A stretch of DNA of 64,000 bases from Corynebacterium oculi (GCF_001412105.1 NZ_LKST01000001.1:62001-126000); one strand, 5' to 3'; counted from the first letter of the stretch, positions 7,998-15,532 are shown. A program made the numbers and translations. The notes: generated from the sequence alone by a model not told the origin.

Positions 7998-8472
7998 CGG
8001 CCACCCCCACGGCCCTACCCGGGCCCCTACCCCCACCAGGGGCCCGGGACCCCCCAGGGGCCCCACCAGGACCGCTAGGCCCCCTCCTCCCTATCAGGGC
8101 CACCAGGGCCTCCCTCGCCTTCTCATAGCCCTTCAACCGCGCGTAGACATCCAGGACAGCCTTCGCGGGGCTATCCCCCTCAGCTACAGCCCGCAGCGCT
8201 GCACGCACTGATCGGCGCGTACTACCCGTCATGCCTGAGCCAGGCAAGGTGACCCCGCCCCTAATCACACCGACGTCCTTATGCGCCAGCCCCTCGGCTG
8301 CACATAGCGCCGCCACCGGGCAGTCCTGGCACAGCTCCACCGCCCGCACCAGCTTCACCCAGCGCGGCTCATTACCCGGCCCCGGCTCATCCCACAGCTT
8401 AGGGTTCTTTGCCCGCGCGCACAGGGCCCGCTCGTGCCACTCCGGCACCACATAATCCGCTGGCACCACCAT
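7990..8472 (-). CDS. WhiB-family iron-sulfur regulator (phage)
   Basis: The product has 160 residues. Four cysteines (ALCAR, then ELCQDCPVAALC) and the turn GVIRGG match WhiB-like 4Fe-4S proteins, which work with the primary sigma factor. The usual GVWGG turn is varied. The C-terminal 35 residues are Gly/Pro/Arg-rich and overlap the HNH frame. Phage copies such as that of TM4 can interfere with host Wbl proteins. The role here is inferred. Confidence 0.8.
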   Translation of the reverse strand: MVVPADYVVPEWHERALCARAKNPKLWDEPGPGNEPRWVKLVRAVELCQDCPVAALCAAEGLAHKDVGVIRGGVTLPGSGMTGSTRRSVRAALRAVAEGDSPAKAVLDVYARLKGYEKAREALVALIGRRGPSGPGGAPGGSRAPGGGRGPGRAVGVAGG

Positions 8473-8474
8473 CT

Positions 8475-8690
8475 TTAGAGCACCTTCCCAATGAACGCGA
8501 CGAGCAGCGCTATAGCAGCCGCCCCGAGGCCCAGGATCACCGCCACAGCTACCGCAGTAAGCACCACGACAAAGACAGCCTCCAGAACGTGATGAACAGT
8601 GGACTCATCCTTATCTGGTGCAGGGTCGAACGTCTGTACTAGTGCCGTTCGATGACGAGCATTATCTAGGGGAGTAAACGGCTTAGTCAT
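8475..8690 (-). CDS. Small phage membrane protein
   Basis: The product has 71 residues with a good AGGT ribosome site. A polar N-terminus (1-30) is followed by one or two closely spaced hydrophobic helices (about 33-70). It ends 2 bases before the WhiB-like gene. The function is unknown. It could be a superinfection or accessory lysis protein. Confidence 0.65.
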   Translation of the reverse strand: MTKPFTPLDNARHRTALVQTFDPAPDKDESTVHHVLEAVFVVVLTAVAVAVILGLGAAAIALLVAFIGKVL

Positions 8691-8824
8691 GGTGGTTACC
8701 TCCAGGTGTGGTGAGTAATAGGTGTAGCCAATAGGAATCCCCTAAAGGGGATATTTGTTAGCCGATGACCCCCCAGTGCCGGTTTCCCAGTTTTTCCGCT
8801 TTCCGTCGTCATCCCACGGCTAAT

Positions 8825-8853
8825 AGCCGTGTGGGCTTACTTCCCACACGGCT
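8825..8853. repeat. Perfect 11-bp hairpin
   Basis: AGCCGTGTGGG at 8825-8835 pairs with CCCACACGGCT at 8843-8853 around a 7-base loop, in the gap upstream of the small membrane protein gene. No T-run follows on either strand, so it may act as a transcript structure rather than a standard terminator. Confidence 0.7.
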
Positions 8854-8854
8854 T

Positions 8855-9189
8855 TCACGTATGCGCCCCACCGCCACGGGCCAGGCGGTGGCGGGGCGGG
8901 CCCAGTCCGGTCAATCCGGGCCGCTTGAAGTGCATCGAAAGCTCGATACCGGCGTGGTCTGGTGTAGGGGGGTGATCCTTTACAGTCGGGGGCGGGGACT
9001 CACGAGTAAAACCGCCCAAAAGGGGATTGTGTTGTGTGACGTACATCGGATGCTCCGAGCGTCATCAGGTGACCACCACGGTCAGAACCTCATCCGGGGC
9101 CGCCATTTGATCGCACAGGGGGTAGTAATCAAATGGATTGGATGGTGTGGTGGCCACCAGATCACGCCCGCAGGCGGGAAATGGAGGGG
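8855..9189. other. Intergenic stretch with inverted repeat
   Basis: No convincing gene was found in about 335 bases. CCATTTGAT at 9103-9111 and ATCAAATGG at 9128-9136 form a 9-bp inverted repeat with a 16-base spacer. Possible 26-47 codon frames on both strands lack ribosome sites. Confidence 0.4.
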
Positions 9190-9372
9190 CTAGAACAGTG
9201 CGGGGGTATCGGGCTCACGGGGTCGGTAGAGCACTTCTCGGCAGTCCCGGCACACCAGGCCGCCGTCGTACGGGCCTCCCTTTTCGGTGGCCGGGACACG
9301 ACCAGCGGCAAAGACCCGCTCGCATACCGCGCACCGCAGACGCCCGGAGTTAGGGCGTGGTGGCCTAGACAC
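9190..9372 (-). CDS. Small zinc-ribbon phage protein
   Basis: The product is about 60 residues from GTG 9372 behind GAGGAG. Upstream ATG starts at 9414 and 9390 are possible. It has two Cys pairs, CAVC and CRDC, spaced by about 28 residues, a zinc-ribbon pattern. Such small proteins are common in actinophage accessory regions and have no assigned function. Confidence 0.6.
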   Translation of the reverse strand: MSRPPRPNSGRLRCAVCERVFAAGRVPATEKGGPYDGGLVCRDCREVLYRPREPDTPALF

Positions 9373-9531
9373 GACGAGTCTCCTCAGCATGTGTGCGGTG
9401 CTGCGGCACGTCATGTAGCCCCGCGATCAGCGAGAGCACCGCGATGGAGAGGATGATCGGCACAACGACGGTTCCAGTAAGCATGTGACGGGATACACTT
9501 TCAGGTGAGTAGACGAAAGGAGGTGAGATGG

Positions 9532-9663
9532 ATGAATGAAATGGAGCAGATCAAGTGGGGTATTGAGGAACTTTCTAAGCAGATCGCCCGGCTGCATGAC
9601 CTGGTGGTAAAACAGGATCGAGAGTTGCAGGCGATTAAGTCCCTTCTCAAGCAATCCCGGTAG
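9532..9663 (+). CDS. Small coiled-coil protein
   Basis: This 43-codon frame on the strand opposite the late genes starts at ATG 9532 near a strong AAAGGAGGTGAG site. The product is a single amphipathic helix with heptads (IEELSKQIARLHDLV). Its leader and ribosome site closely resemble those of the next plus-strand frame at 9881. A TACACT -10-like element lies at 9494-9499. Its last 17 bases overlap a minus-strand frame. The function is unknown. Confidence 0.5.
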   Translation: MNEMEQIKWGIEELSKQIARLHDLVVKQDRELQAIKSLLKQSR

Positions 9664-9823
9664 CACCGTCTACATGGCGCTGCACTTCTTCCTGGCGGCG
9701 GCGCAACTGAATTGCGTCCCACAGTGCATCAATCGCGGAAGCATCATCAAGACCCGGTGCAGTGATTGACAGCTCGCCGCGTCGGTTCATTTTCACGATG
9801 ATTACTACATCGGTTGAGTTCAT
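9647..9823 (-). CDS. Hypothetical small phage protein
   Basis: This 58-codon frame starts at ATG 9823. The product begins with a beta-like segment (DVVIIVKMNRRGELSI) followed by a helix rich in Arg and Gln. The ribosome site is weak (GAAAGCGAG). It lies downstream of the excisionase-led minus operon. The tail overlaps the plus-strand frame 9532-9663. No family is recognised. Confidence 0.45.
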   Translation of the reverse strand: MNSTDVVIIVKMNRRGELSITAPGLDDASAIDALWDAIQLRRRQEEVQRHVDGATGIA

Positions 9824-9880
9824 TTCGGACTCGCTTTCTGGATAGTCTCCGAGTGAATAGAGAAAGGAGGTGAGGGGAGG

Positions 9881-10036
9881 ATGTCGATTAGCTCGAACAG
9901 CAACAGTTTCTTAATGACGGCTGAGCGCCATGCGAGTGAAGCCAAAGACAAAGCCCAGAAAGGCCAGAGGGATGAAGCCCTTGTGAAGATCGCGGAAGCG
10001 TTCGAGCAAACGATCAAAGCGATCAAGCGCCTGTAG
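9881..10036 (+). CDS. Small helical protein, antisense to 9911-10267
   Basis: This 51-codon frame follows GAAAGGAGGTGAGGGGAGG. The product is charged and helical (AERHASEAKDKAQKGQRDEA). The 35 bases upstream resemble those before 9532, pointing to a duplicated promoter and leader. It lies wholly opposite the 3' half of a minus-strand gene. Either strand may be the functional one. The ribosome site favours this frame. Confidence 0.45.
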   Translation: MSISSNSNSFLMTAERHASEAKDKAQKGQRDEALVKIAEAFEQTIKAIKRL

Positions 10037-10267
10037 CGAAGTATGGGTTGCCGAGTGAATCTCGGTAACGTCGCGCTGAAGGGTATCGAACTGGGCCTTG
10101 AATGTTGCGTCCTCGCCATCCCGCCTGTACACGACGCGCTGGGAGGCGAGGGCGTTTTCTATTCCGGTCATCATCTCGCGGTGGTGCTGGCGGAGGATTC
10201 GTTGGATGGTCTCGTCGGGGACGAGGAGCCAGGACAGTCGGAGGGCGATATCGCGGCGAATGCTCAT
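9911..10267 (-). CDS. Phage protein with C-terminal membrane helix
   Basis: The product has 118 residues. The N-terminal 85 residues are charged and helical, probably partly coiled coil (FDTLQRDVTEIHS). Residues 97-112 are hydrophobic (IPLAFLGFVFGF), giving a tail-anchored topology. Its ATG overlaps the preceding stop as ATGA, so it is coupled to the upstream 91-codon frame. Function unknown. A small plus-strand frame lies opposite. Confidence 0.5.
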   Translation of the reverse strand: MSIRRDIALRLSWLLVPDETIQRILRQHHREMMTGIENALASQRVVYRRDGEDATFKAQFDTLQRDVTEIHSATHTSLQALDRFDRLLERFRDLHKGFIPLAFLGFVFGFTRMALSRH

Positions 10268-10539
10268 GCTCGCTGCTCGCTTTCTGCTAGGCGCTCAATC
10301 TCAGCGCGATCGAACATGTGTCCGCTAAGCGGCGTGAACGGACTCAGGCGTGTGGTATTCGTGGTGCGACCAAACAAACCGGCCGTGTTACCAGCACGGC
10401 CCCCACGCCCTGAAAGGGGGTGAATACCATGCCCAAGACCGTCCACACCCTTAGCGGGCACACGGTTGAACTTGACGATGAACCCGTCAACGGCACCATG
10501 ACCCTGTCTGGTGATGTTGTCGAGGAAGACTAGGCTCAT
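10264..10539 (-). CDS. Hypothetical ORF with copied excisionase tail
   Basis: The product has 91 residues, joined by ATGA overlaps both to the upstream HTH gene and to the downstream 118-residue gene, which argues it is translated. Its C-terminus FDRAEIERLAESE copies the C-terminal part of the upstream HTH protein (FDRAEIERIANEE), encoded by a near-identical 29-bp repeat in the same frame. The middle is Gly/Arg-rich and unlike a folded domain. It may be the remains of a duplicated excisionase gene. Confidence 0.4.
   Translation of the reverse strand: MSLVFLDNITRQGHGAVDGFIVKFNRVPAKGVDGLGHGIHPLSGRGGRAGNTAGLFGRTTNTTRLSPFTPLSGHMFDRAEIERLAESEQRA
10292..10320 (-). repeat. Direct repeat copy 1 (HTH-gene tail)
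   Basis: This 29-bp segment matches 10585-10613 at all but a few positions, including an unbroken CGCTCAATCTCAGCGCGATC core. It encodes the same FDRAEIER sequence in both places. Confidence 0.75.
10429..10533 (+). CDS. Small acidic peptide, antisense ORF
   Basis: This 34-codon frame follows GAAAGGGGGTGAATACC. The acidic product has a GHTVELDDEPVNGT stretch. It is opposite the 91-codon minus-strand frame. It is the third plus-strand small frame here with a strong purine-rich ribosome site. Function unknown. Confidence 0.4.
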   Translation: MPKTVHTLSGHTVELDDEPVNGTMTLSGDVVEED

Positions 10540-10751
10540 CGGGCCCTCATCCCTTCCGGGGTGGGGGTTTCTTCGTTGGCGATCCGCTCAATCTCAGCGC
10601 GATCAAAGACGTGAATCTTGCGAGGCCCGATAGAACCGACGGGGTGCAGGTCACCGCTGGCGACGCGCCGCGCGATGGTGGTGCGCGTCTGGTGCAGAAT
10701 CTTGGCCGCCTCCGTGGTGCCAATCAGATCTAAATGCCTCACGTGGCACAT
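10536..10751 (-). CDS. Excisionase/HTH-17 family DNA-binding protein
   Basis: The product has 71 residues. LIGTTEAAKILHQTRTTIAR is a winged HTH of the excisionase (HTH_17) type, followed by GDLHPVG and FDRAEIERI. It could act as recombination directionality factor or early regulator. It diverges from the XRE repressor across a 100-bp region holding three GTGNCAC palindromes. The ATG lies inside the first of them. Confidence 0.75.
   Translation of the reverse strand: MCHVRHLDLIGTTEAAKILHQTRTTIARRVASGDLHPVGSIGPRKIHVFDRAEIERIANEETPTPEGMRAR
10585..10613 (-). repeat. Direct repeat copy 2 (HTH-gene tail)
   Basis: This is the partner of 10292-10320, lying within the HTH gene that encodes FDRAEIERIANEE. 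It appears to be the source copy because the surrounding domain is complete. Confidence 0.75.
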
Positions 10752-10817
10752 TTAATCACGTGGGGCACGTGTCGTGCAACCGTAAACGCTACATGTGGCA
10801 CATTCTATAAGTGTCAC
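10743..10817. promoter_or_regulatory. Cluster of GTGNCAC operator-like palindromes
   Basis: GTGGCAC occurs at 10743-10749 and 10795-10801 (both extended to GTGGCACATT) and GTGTCAC at 10811-10817, the latter inside the perfect palindrome AAGTGTCACTT. A GTGGGGCAC variant lies at about 10760. These cover the start of the HTH gene and the -35 of the repressor promoter, the arrangement of a genetic switch. Confidence 0.6.
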
Positions 10818-10847
10818 TTGAGTCTTTATGCAGGTCATGGCTATCAT
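10818..10847 (+). promoter_or_regulatory. Repressor promoter, leaderless type
   Basis: TTGAGT (10818-10823) and TATCAT (10842-10847) are spaced by 18 bases. The ATG at 10855 lies 7 bases after the -10, so the transcript would start at or next to the start codon. The -35 overlaps an operator-like palindrome, allowing autoregulation. Confidence 0.55.
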
Positions 10848-10854
10848 GATTCAC

Positions 10855-11160
10855 ATGACTACATCGCTACATATCGCTGGAATCGTCCCCCAATTTGACC
10901 TCGCGGATCGCGTGCGCAAGGCGCGTGAGTATGCGGACATGAAGCAGCAGGAGCTTGCGGACGTGACCGGGATTGCGCGCACAACGATTGCACGCATTGA
11001 GCAGGGTAAGACCGTCCCCCGGCGGCCTACGATCATCTCCCTCGCTCTAGCCACGGGTGTAGACCAAAGGTGGCTTGAGACAGGCGAAACCCCCACCGGG
11101 GGTAATCCTGGTGGGGGTAATGCGGTGCGCCATCAGGGACTCGAACCCCGAACCCACTGA
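10855..11160 (+). CDS. XRE-family phage repressor reading into tRNA-Lys
   Basis: The product has 101 residues. Residues 15-72 form a classic lambda-type HTH (MKQQELADVTGIARTTIARIE). The start ATG 10855 was chosen from the promoter position. The last 11 codons, from about 11125, and the TGA stop are supplied by the antisense of the host tRNA-Lys gene, so integration is expected to set the C-terminus of this protein. This recalls the integration-dependent immunity of some mycobacteriophages, where the integrated form of the repressor is shorter and stable. Whether the free phage encodes a different tail cannot be seen here. Confidence 0.8.
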   Translation: MTTSLHIAGIVPQFDLADRVRKAREYADMKQQELADVTGIARTTIARIEQGKTVPRRPTIISLALATGVDQRWLETGETPTGGNPGGGNAVRHQGLEPRTH

Positions 11161-11198
11161 TTAAGAGTCAGTTGCTCTACCAATTGAGCTAATGGCGC
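11126..11198 (-). tRNA. tRNA-Lys (anticodon CTT), presumed phage attachment site
   Basis: A 73-base cloverleaf on the minus strand. Acceptor arms GCGCCAT/ATGGCGC pair fully. The anticodon loop CTCTTAA gives CTT. The T-arm contains GGTTCGAGTCC. CCA is not encoded. Its 3' end faces the prophage, as expected for attR of a tRNA-integrating phage. The integrase and the other att copy are outside the window. Confidence 0.95.
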
Positions 11199-11514
11199 TT
11201 ATTTTTGTCTCCCAGGTGCGCCCCGGCGACGTCCGTTTACTTTACTGTCTCCCCCTGGTACACGCAAAATCGCCTGTTCAGTACGTGTTTTGAGGATTGA
11301 TAGTGGCCGAACGAGGGCGCTGTGTCGCGGAGGTGAAACGAAATGACGGAGGCGGACGATGAGCACTCTGAGCGCTATGTCTCTGGCCTAGCTCTGCGTT
11401 GTGTCTCACTTTGGTAAAGGTTTTCGAAAACGAGCTTTTTCGCGCGGGCGCAGACACGGCCGGGTACTAGGGTGGACGAGAATTATTGTTGTGGGTGGAA
11501 AATAGGAGGTGGAC
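11199..11514. other. Intergenic region, prophage side to L,D-transpeptidase
   Basis: About 316 bases with no convincing gene. It probably holds the tRNA-Lys promoter near its left end and the L,D-transpeptidase promoter near its right end, around GGGTACTAGGGT. A short palindrome TTTTCGAAAA lies near 11420. Confidence 0.4.
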
Positions 11515-12684
11515 GTGCGGGTGCGTTCCAGGCTTCGGGTAATCACGGCGGCCTTCATGGTGGTGGCTCTGGGCGGAGGCGTGGCCTCGTGCACCATTGA
11601 GCAGGGCTCCGGGGAGACGGAGCAGGAGCAGACAGAGGAGCAGCACGAACCGCCGAAGGTCTCCGTGGAGGACGAGGCGGAGGACGTGGATCCCACGGAG
11701 CCGGTGACGGTGACCTCCCAGGGGGAGGGGTTGGAGGAGGTCACCATGACCAACGAGGAAGGCCGTGAGGTAGAGGCCACTTTGTCCGATGATGGCAAGA
11801 CGTGGAGCACCGATGAGGTGTTGGGCTACTCGCGCACTTACACGGTGGAGGCCCGCGATAGGAACGGGGAGAATGTTACCTCGGTGTTTTCCACTGTGGC
11901 CCCGGCGGGGACGGCGTCGGTCACGCTTTCTCCTTATGGCGTGGGCGAGGTGGGCGTGGGCCAGCCGGTGGCGTTTAGGTTTTCCCAGGCCATTGAGGAT
12001 CGCGCCGCCGCCCAGGAAGCCCTGGAGGTGACCACGGAGCCCAAGGTGGAGGGTGCTTTTTATTGGGTGAATAACCAGGAGGTGCGGTGGCGGCCGGAGA
12101 ACTTCTGGGAGCCGGGCACGCAGATCACCGCTAAGGCGAATATCTACGGCAAGGATTTAGGCGGTGGGATCTATGGCGCGGAGGACAATGAGATCGAGGT
12201 GAGCATTGGTGATGAGGTCATCACGGAGGTCGATGATGCCACTAAGACCATGACGGTGTACCGCAACGGGGAGGAGTTGCGGTCTATCCCGGTGTCTTTG
12301 GGGTCGAACCGCTGGCCCACGCCCAACGGCACGTACATCATCGGTGACCTGCATGATTCCTTGGTGATGGACTCGGAGACCTTTGGCCTGTCCAAGGAGG
12401 ACGGCGGATATAAAACCACCGTGAAGTTTGCCACGCAGATGTCTTATTCCGGCATTTATGTGCACGCTGCGCCGTGGTCGGTGTGGGCGCAGGGGAACAC
12501 TAATACCTCGCATGGGTGCATTAACGTCACCGATGAGGCCGCGCAGTGGTTCCAGAATACGGTGAAACGCGGGGACATCGTGAAGGTGAGTAATACCGTG
12601 GGCGGGGAACTTAACGGCCTTGATGGCCTGGGGGATTGGAATATTCCCTGGGAACAATGGAAGGCTGGTAACGCGGAGGGCTAG
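11515..12684 (+). CDS. L,D-transpeptidase lipoprotein
   Basis: The product is 389 residues from GTG 11515, 6 bases after AGGAG. A signal peptide with lipobox VASC (Cys about 26) anchors it outside the membrane. An acidic linker is followed by two Ig-like beta domains and a YkuD catalytic domain with SHGCINV (His333, Cys335). It makes 3-3 cross-links in peptidoglycan. The architecture matches LdtMt2/LppS-type actinobacterial enzymes. It is convergent with the next gene, the stops overlapping at GCTAGC. Confidence 0.92.
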   Translation: MRVRSRLRVITAAFMVVALGGGVASCTIEQGSGETEQEQTEEQHEPPKVSVEDEAEDVDPTEPVTVTSQGEGLEEVTMTNEEGREVEATLSDDGKTWSTDEVLGYSRTYTVEARDRNGENVTSVFSTVAPAGTASVTLSPYGVGEVGVGQPVAFRFSQAIEDRAAAQEALEVTTEPKVEGAFYWVNNQEVRWRPENFWEPGTQITAKANIYGKDLGGGIYGAEDNEIEVSIGDEVITEVDDATKTMTVYRNGEELRSIPVSLGSNRWPTPNGTYIIGDLHDSLVMDSETFGLSKEDGGYKTTVKFATQMSYSGIYVHAAPWSVWAQGNTNTSHGCINVTDEAAQWFQNTVKRGDIVKVSNTVGGELNGLDGLGDWNIPWEQWKAGNAEG

Positions 12685-13853
12685 CGCTTGACCACGCCGT
12701 AATCCTTGGCGTTAAGCCACGCGGCGGATTCGGCGTCCTCGCTTGCGTATATCCGCACCTCGCCCTCGTGCGTGGTGTCAAAGATATAGCCGTCAAAGAG
12801 CACCCGCTCGCCCCGGCCCACGTCTGCCACGGTGGTCACCTGAGCCATCTGCCCCTCCACGGCCTGCGCCTGCATGGGATCGGTGGTGAGCACGCGAACC
12901 TGGTTGGCGTGATACTCCGCGTCCTGGTCGTAGATCGCCACGCCGGAGGCGGCATCGGTGGTTCCCGGAATCCAGTCCGCCTCCTCGAGATCGGCAGCCT
13001 GGCACAGCGGCGCCTCCTCCACCACGCAGGAAACCCGCAGGGCCCTATCGACGTCGATAAGCACCGCGTCCGAGGCAGCGCCCTGCGCGGACGTAATCTC
13101 CTGGTCATAGCCGTCCCGGTGCACGCTGCCCACGTTGTAGAGGCGGGACGCGATCGGCGGAGTCACGCCGCTGACATCCAGGCGCGTGGCCGGGTGCACC
13201 AGGGCGTCCTCGGGATTATCCGAGGTGATCTGGAACTTACCGCCCTTGTACCGCACCAGAGTCGTGGACTCACCCTCGGCGTCGCGCCGGGTGGTGGTCA
13301 CCTCCAGCTCGGAATCGGAACGGCGATGCACGTCCACCACGGCCCCCACCTGGGCAGGCATGGGCGCGGTGATGAGCTCGTCCTTGTGGAAAAACATGAT
13401 GGTGCTAAAGGCGTTCTCCGCGTTGGGGTTCTCCAGATCACCCTCCACCCCGGGGAAGGTCACCCAGCTCAGTTCCTTGCACGGGTCAAAGTGATTATCC
13501 GCCACCTGCCCCAGGTAACCCCAGGTGGCCGCGCCCAGCCCGGGGCTTTCCGCCCCCTCGGCAAAGGTGGGCACGATGGGTGCGCCCAGGATCGGGCGCA
13601 GCGCGGTATCGCTGAGCAGAATCTCCCGGCAGTTCTTCTTCGGTTCCTCCTTGGGAGCGCTCGTGGTGGTCTCCGTGGTGGTGGCGGCGCTCGTGCTCGG
13701 GCTGGGCTTGGCCACGCGGGCCAACGAGGTGGGCGCGGCCGGGGTGGCCTCGGTGTCCTCCTGGGGGCTACCGCAGGCACTCAGGGTGAGCGCGGTGATG
13801 CACAGGGCGCTGGCAGTGCTCGCCAGGGTGAGGGAGCGGGGGCGTAATCTCAT
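12681..13853 (-). CDS. Conserved lipoprotein of unknown function
   Basis: The product has 390 residues. The signal peptide ends in LSACG (Cys about 27). A Thr/Ser/Pro/Ala-rich spacer (30-75) precedes a globular extracellular region with four cysteines, two of them in CVVEEAPLC. No catalytic motif was recognised. TAATCT at about 13861-13866 on the minus strand lies 8 bases from the ATG, consistent with a leaderless transcript. A GCTTATCGACG copy lies inside the gene at 13052-13062. Confidence 0.8.
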   Translation of the reverse strand: MRLRPRSLTLASTASALCITALTLSACGSPQEDTEATPAAPTSLARVAKPSPSTSAATTTETTTSAPKEEPKKNCREILLSDTALRPILGAPIVPTFAEGAESPGLGAATWGYLGQVADNHFDPCKELSWVTFPGVEGDLENPNAENAFSTIMFFHKDELITAPMPAQVGAVVDVHRRSDSELEVTTTRRDAEGESTTLVRYKGGKFQITSDNPEDALVHPATRLDVSGVTPPIASRLYNVGSVHRDGYDQEITSAQGAASDAVLIDVDRALRVSCVVEEAPLCQAADLEEADWIPGTTDAASGVAIYDQDAEYHANQVRVLTTDPMQAQAVEGQMAQVTTVADVGRGERVLFDGYIFDTTHEGEVRIYASEDAESAAWLNAKDYGVVKR

Positions 13854-13914
13854 GGTTTCTAAGATTAGGCTGTGAGGAGCCAGTTGTCCGGCTGGGGGAG
13901 GGGTGTGGCGCGGG

Positions 13915-13925
13915 GCTTATCGACG
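13915..13925 (+). repeat. GCTTATCGACG recurrent 11-mer
   Basis: One of at least nine exact copies in the window. Plus strand: 13915, 17078, 25176, 30393, 61909. Minus strand: 13052, 35180, 38634, 55371 (lower coordinate of each). Four lie outside genes, and most copies continue with Y-C-C after the core. Confidence 0.7.
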
Positions 13926-13994
13926 ATCGCTTGGGCGCCACGTGGGTTAAATTATCTCTTAGGTTTGGCTGGACGGCAGAAAGCGAGAGCAGCG

Positions 13995-14150
13995 GTGCAG
14001 GAATTTGTGGCTGTGGACTTTGAAACCGCCAACGAGAAGCGCGGCTCCGCGTGCGCGGTGGCCCTGGTGAAGTTTGACGAGGAAGGCACGGAGGGAGATT
14101 CCTACGACAAGGCGTTGGCTGGGACCATCAATGGACTCTACAAGGCTTAA
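13995..14150 (+). pseudogene. Truncated DEDDh exonuclease remnant
   Basis: From GTG 13995 the frame gives EFVAVDFETANEKRGSACAV, the Exo I motif (DFET) and first strands of a DnaQ-like 3'-5' exonuclease. After about 38 residues the match ends and a stop follows at 14148. The Exo II and III motifs and about 150-250 residues are missing. The neighbouring Abi gene suggests the locus was rearranged by an insertion. Confidence 0.7.
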
Positions 14151-14232
14151 TCCGTACCGGGGCGTGGGCATCTGCCGGGGAGGTGGAGTTAGCGAAGCTG
14201 CGGTGGGCGCACTGGTGGAACAACCATCTCCT

Positions 14233-15207
14233 TCACGAGTCTATGTAACCCTGGCGAAACGTTTTATCGCCTACGTGTCTGTGCGCTCTCGTGGGATACG
14301 AAGCCCAGATCGGTTGCAACTTCCAGCCTGGCTTCGCTCCCATTTGGCCGATGTGCACACCAGGTATCCCCTCGGGGAACCGGCCGAGCGCACGCTTCAG
14401 GTCAGCAACTGGTTCATTGAATCTGCCGCGTCGAAGCAGAAATGCGATCAACGACAGAGCCGAATACATCTTCGAGTTGTTTGACAGCGCAGTGCCCAGA
14501 TCAGCATCGTTCTTACGGTGCTTAGTGAGTGGGCGAATCACAAGGCGGCGGTTCCACAGGCGTGCGTGGTGAGCACACAGATTGCGCACGTAGTTGATGG
14601 TGCGCATCCAGGATTCAAGCTCGTCGGCACGGGCACTATAAAGATCAGCGATGGTTTGGCGCTGTGAGTACGGGGTGAGCGAGAACAAAGTGACGAGCTG
14701 CCCGAATTCAAGAATCTCGGCCACGACCCACACGGGCAGGCGGCCTTGATGCTCTTTGTTGTAGTGCTTTACGAAGTCCTCAGATGAGCGAGCCTGAGTC
14801 TGCGCAAGCCGGGACTCGAACACTGCCGCACGCTTGGCCATTGCTCCGCTGGGCCATTGTTGCGTTGGTGTCAGATGGATGTATGGGTCGAGTTCGCCGA
14901 GCACATACCCGATATCGGCGCGAAAGCAGATTTCAAGTGTGGATACCGCTTGCCACGTTGCTTGGCGCAGGCGTTCGTCGAAACAGTAGAGGTCGACAAC
15001 GTTTTGCATCGTTGCGCCGGGCACGAAATTACTGAGCCTGCGACGTGCCGTTCCCGTGGGAGCGAGTTGACGCAGCGGGTACATGTATCCGCCAAGACGG
15101 TAGTAACCGATAGCGGCAAGGTCATCGCGGAAGGATCCGGCGTCGGTGAGTCCCCGTCTGATCAAGATGGCAACTTGGTCCTCCAAGCTCGCCCATGCCT
15201 TATCCAT
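14233..15207 (-). CDS. Abi_2 (AbiD/AbiF) family abortive-infection protein
   Basis: The product has about 324 residues from ATG 15207 (GTG 15213 possible). The N-terminal part has LEDQVAILIRRGL and YYRLGGYMYPLR, then DLYCFDERLR, hallmarks of Abi_2. RNLCAHHARLWNR is a HEPN-type Rx4H motif, suggesting RNase activity. Such proteins trigger growth arrest on phage infection in lactococci. It lies alone between an exonuclease remnant and tRNA-His. A distant homologue is at 46028-46990. Confidence 0.88.
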   Translation of the reverse strand: MDKAWASLEDQVAILIRRGLTDAGSFRDDLAAIGYYRLGGYMYPLRQLAPTGTARRRLSNFVPGATMQNVVDLYCFDERLRQATWQAVSTLEICFRADIGYVLGELDPYIHLTPTQQWPSGAMAKRAAVFESRLAQTQARSSEDFVKHYNKEHQGRLPVWVVAEILEFGQLVTLFSLTPYSQRQTIADLYSARADELESWMRTINYVRNLCAHHARLWNRRLVIRPLTKHRKNDADLGTALSNNSKMYSALSLIAFLLRRGRFNEPVADLKRALGRFPEGIPGVHIGQMGAKPGWKLQPIWASYPTRAHRHVGDKTFRQGYIDS

Positions 15208-15319
15208 TGTCACCTACTGCCATCCTTGGTCGGTGAAAAAGAAGACCGGCTCTGACCTCGAAGAGGCGAGCCGGTACTGGTAAGCCAATGGTAGCACACC
15301 CATTTTGACCCGTAGCCCG

Positions 15320-15340
15320 CAACCACCCCCTGAACCCACG
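15320..15340. repeat. 21-bp repeat copy near tRNA-His
   Basis: A 21-bp sequence containing ACCACCCCCTGAACCC is repeated exactly at 25704-25724. Each copy lies a short distance downstream of a minus-strand tRNA gene (His here, Arg there). Confidence 0.65.
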
Positions 15341-15358
15341 GACGACCCTCTGAGGACA

Positions 15359-15393
15359 AACTCCCCCACCCAAAAAACTTGGGTGGGGGAGTT
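15359..15393 (-). terminator. Terminator-like hairpin after tRNA-His
   Basis: AACTCCCCCACCC (15359-15371) pairs perfectly with GGGTGGGGGAGTT (15381-15393) around a 9-base loop, 9 bases beyond the tRNA-His 3' end. On the minus strand the loop carries the T-run rather than the tail, so it is an imperfect intrinsic terminator. Confidence 0.7.
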
Positions 15394-15401
15394 CTACTCG
15401 G

Positions 15402-15475
15402 GGTGGCTGACGGGGCTCGAACCCGCGACACCCAGGATCACAACCTGGTGCTCTACCAGCTGAACTACAGCCACC
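15402..15475 (-). tRNA. tRNA-His (anticodon GTG)
   Basis: A 74-base cloverleaf including the extra 5' G at 15475 opposite C at 15402, the identity feature of tRNA-His. The anticodon loop TTGTGAT gives GTG. Acceptor GTGGCTG/CAGCCAC pairs fully. It lies downstream of orn on the opposite side of a short spacer. Confidence 0.95.
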
Positions 15476-15532
15476 ATCGCCGCTGTGCAAGCAAGGCTGT
15501 ACAAGCAGCGAGAATAACCATAGCCTACCGAG

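Noticed and set aside
8765..9193. A 142-codon plus-strand frame in the prophage gap
   Set aside because: It crosses an 11-bp hairpin and has no ribosome site, domain or coding-like pattern.
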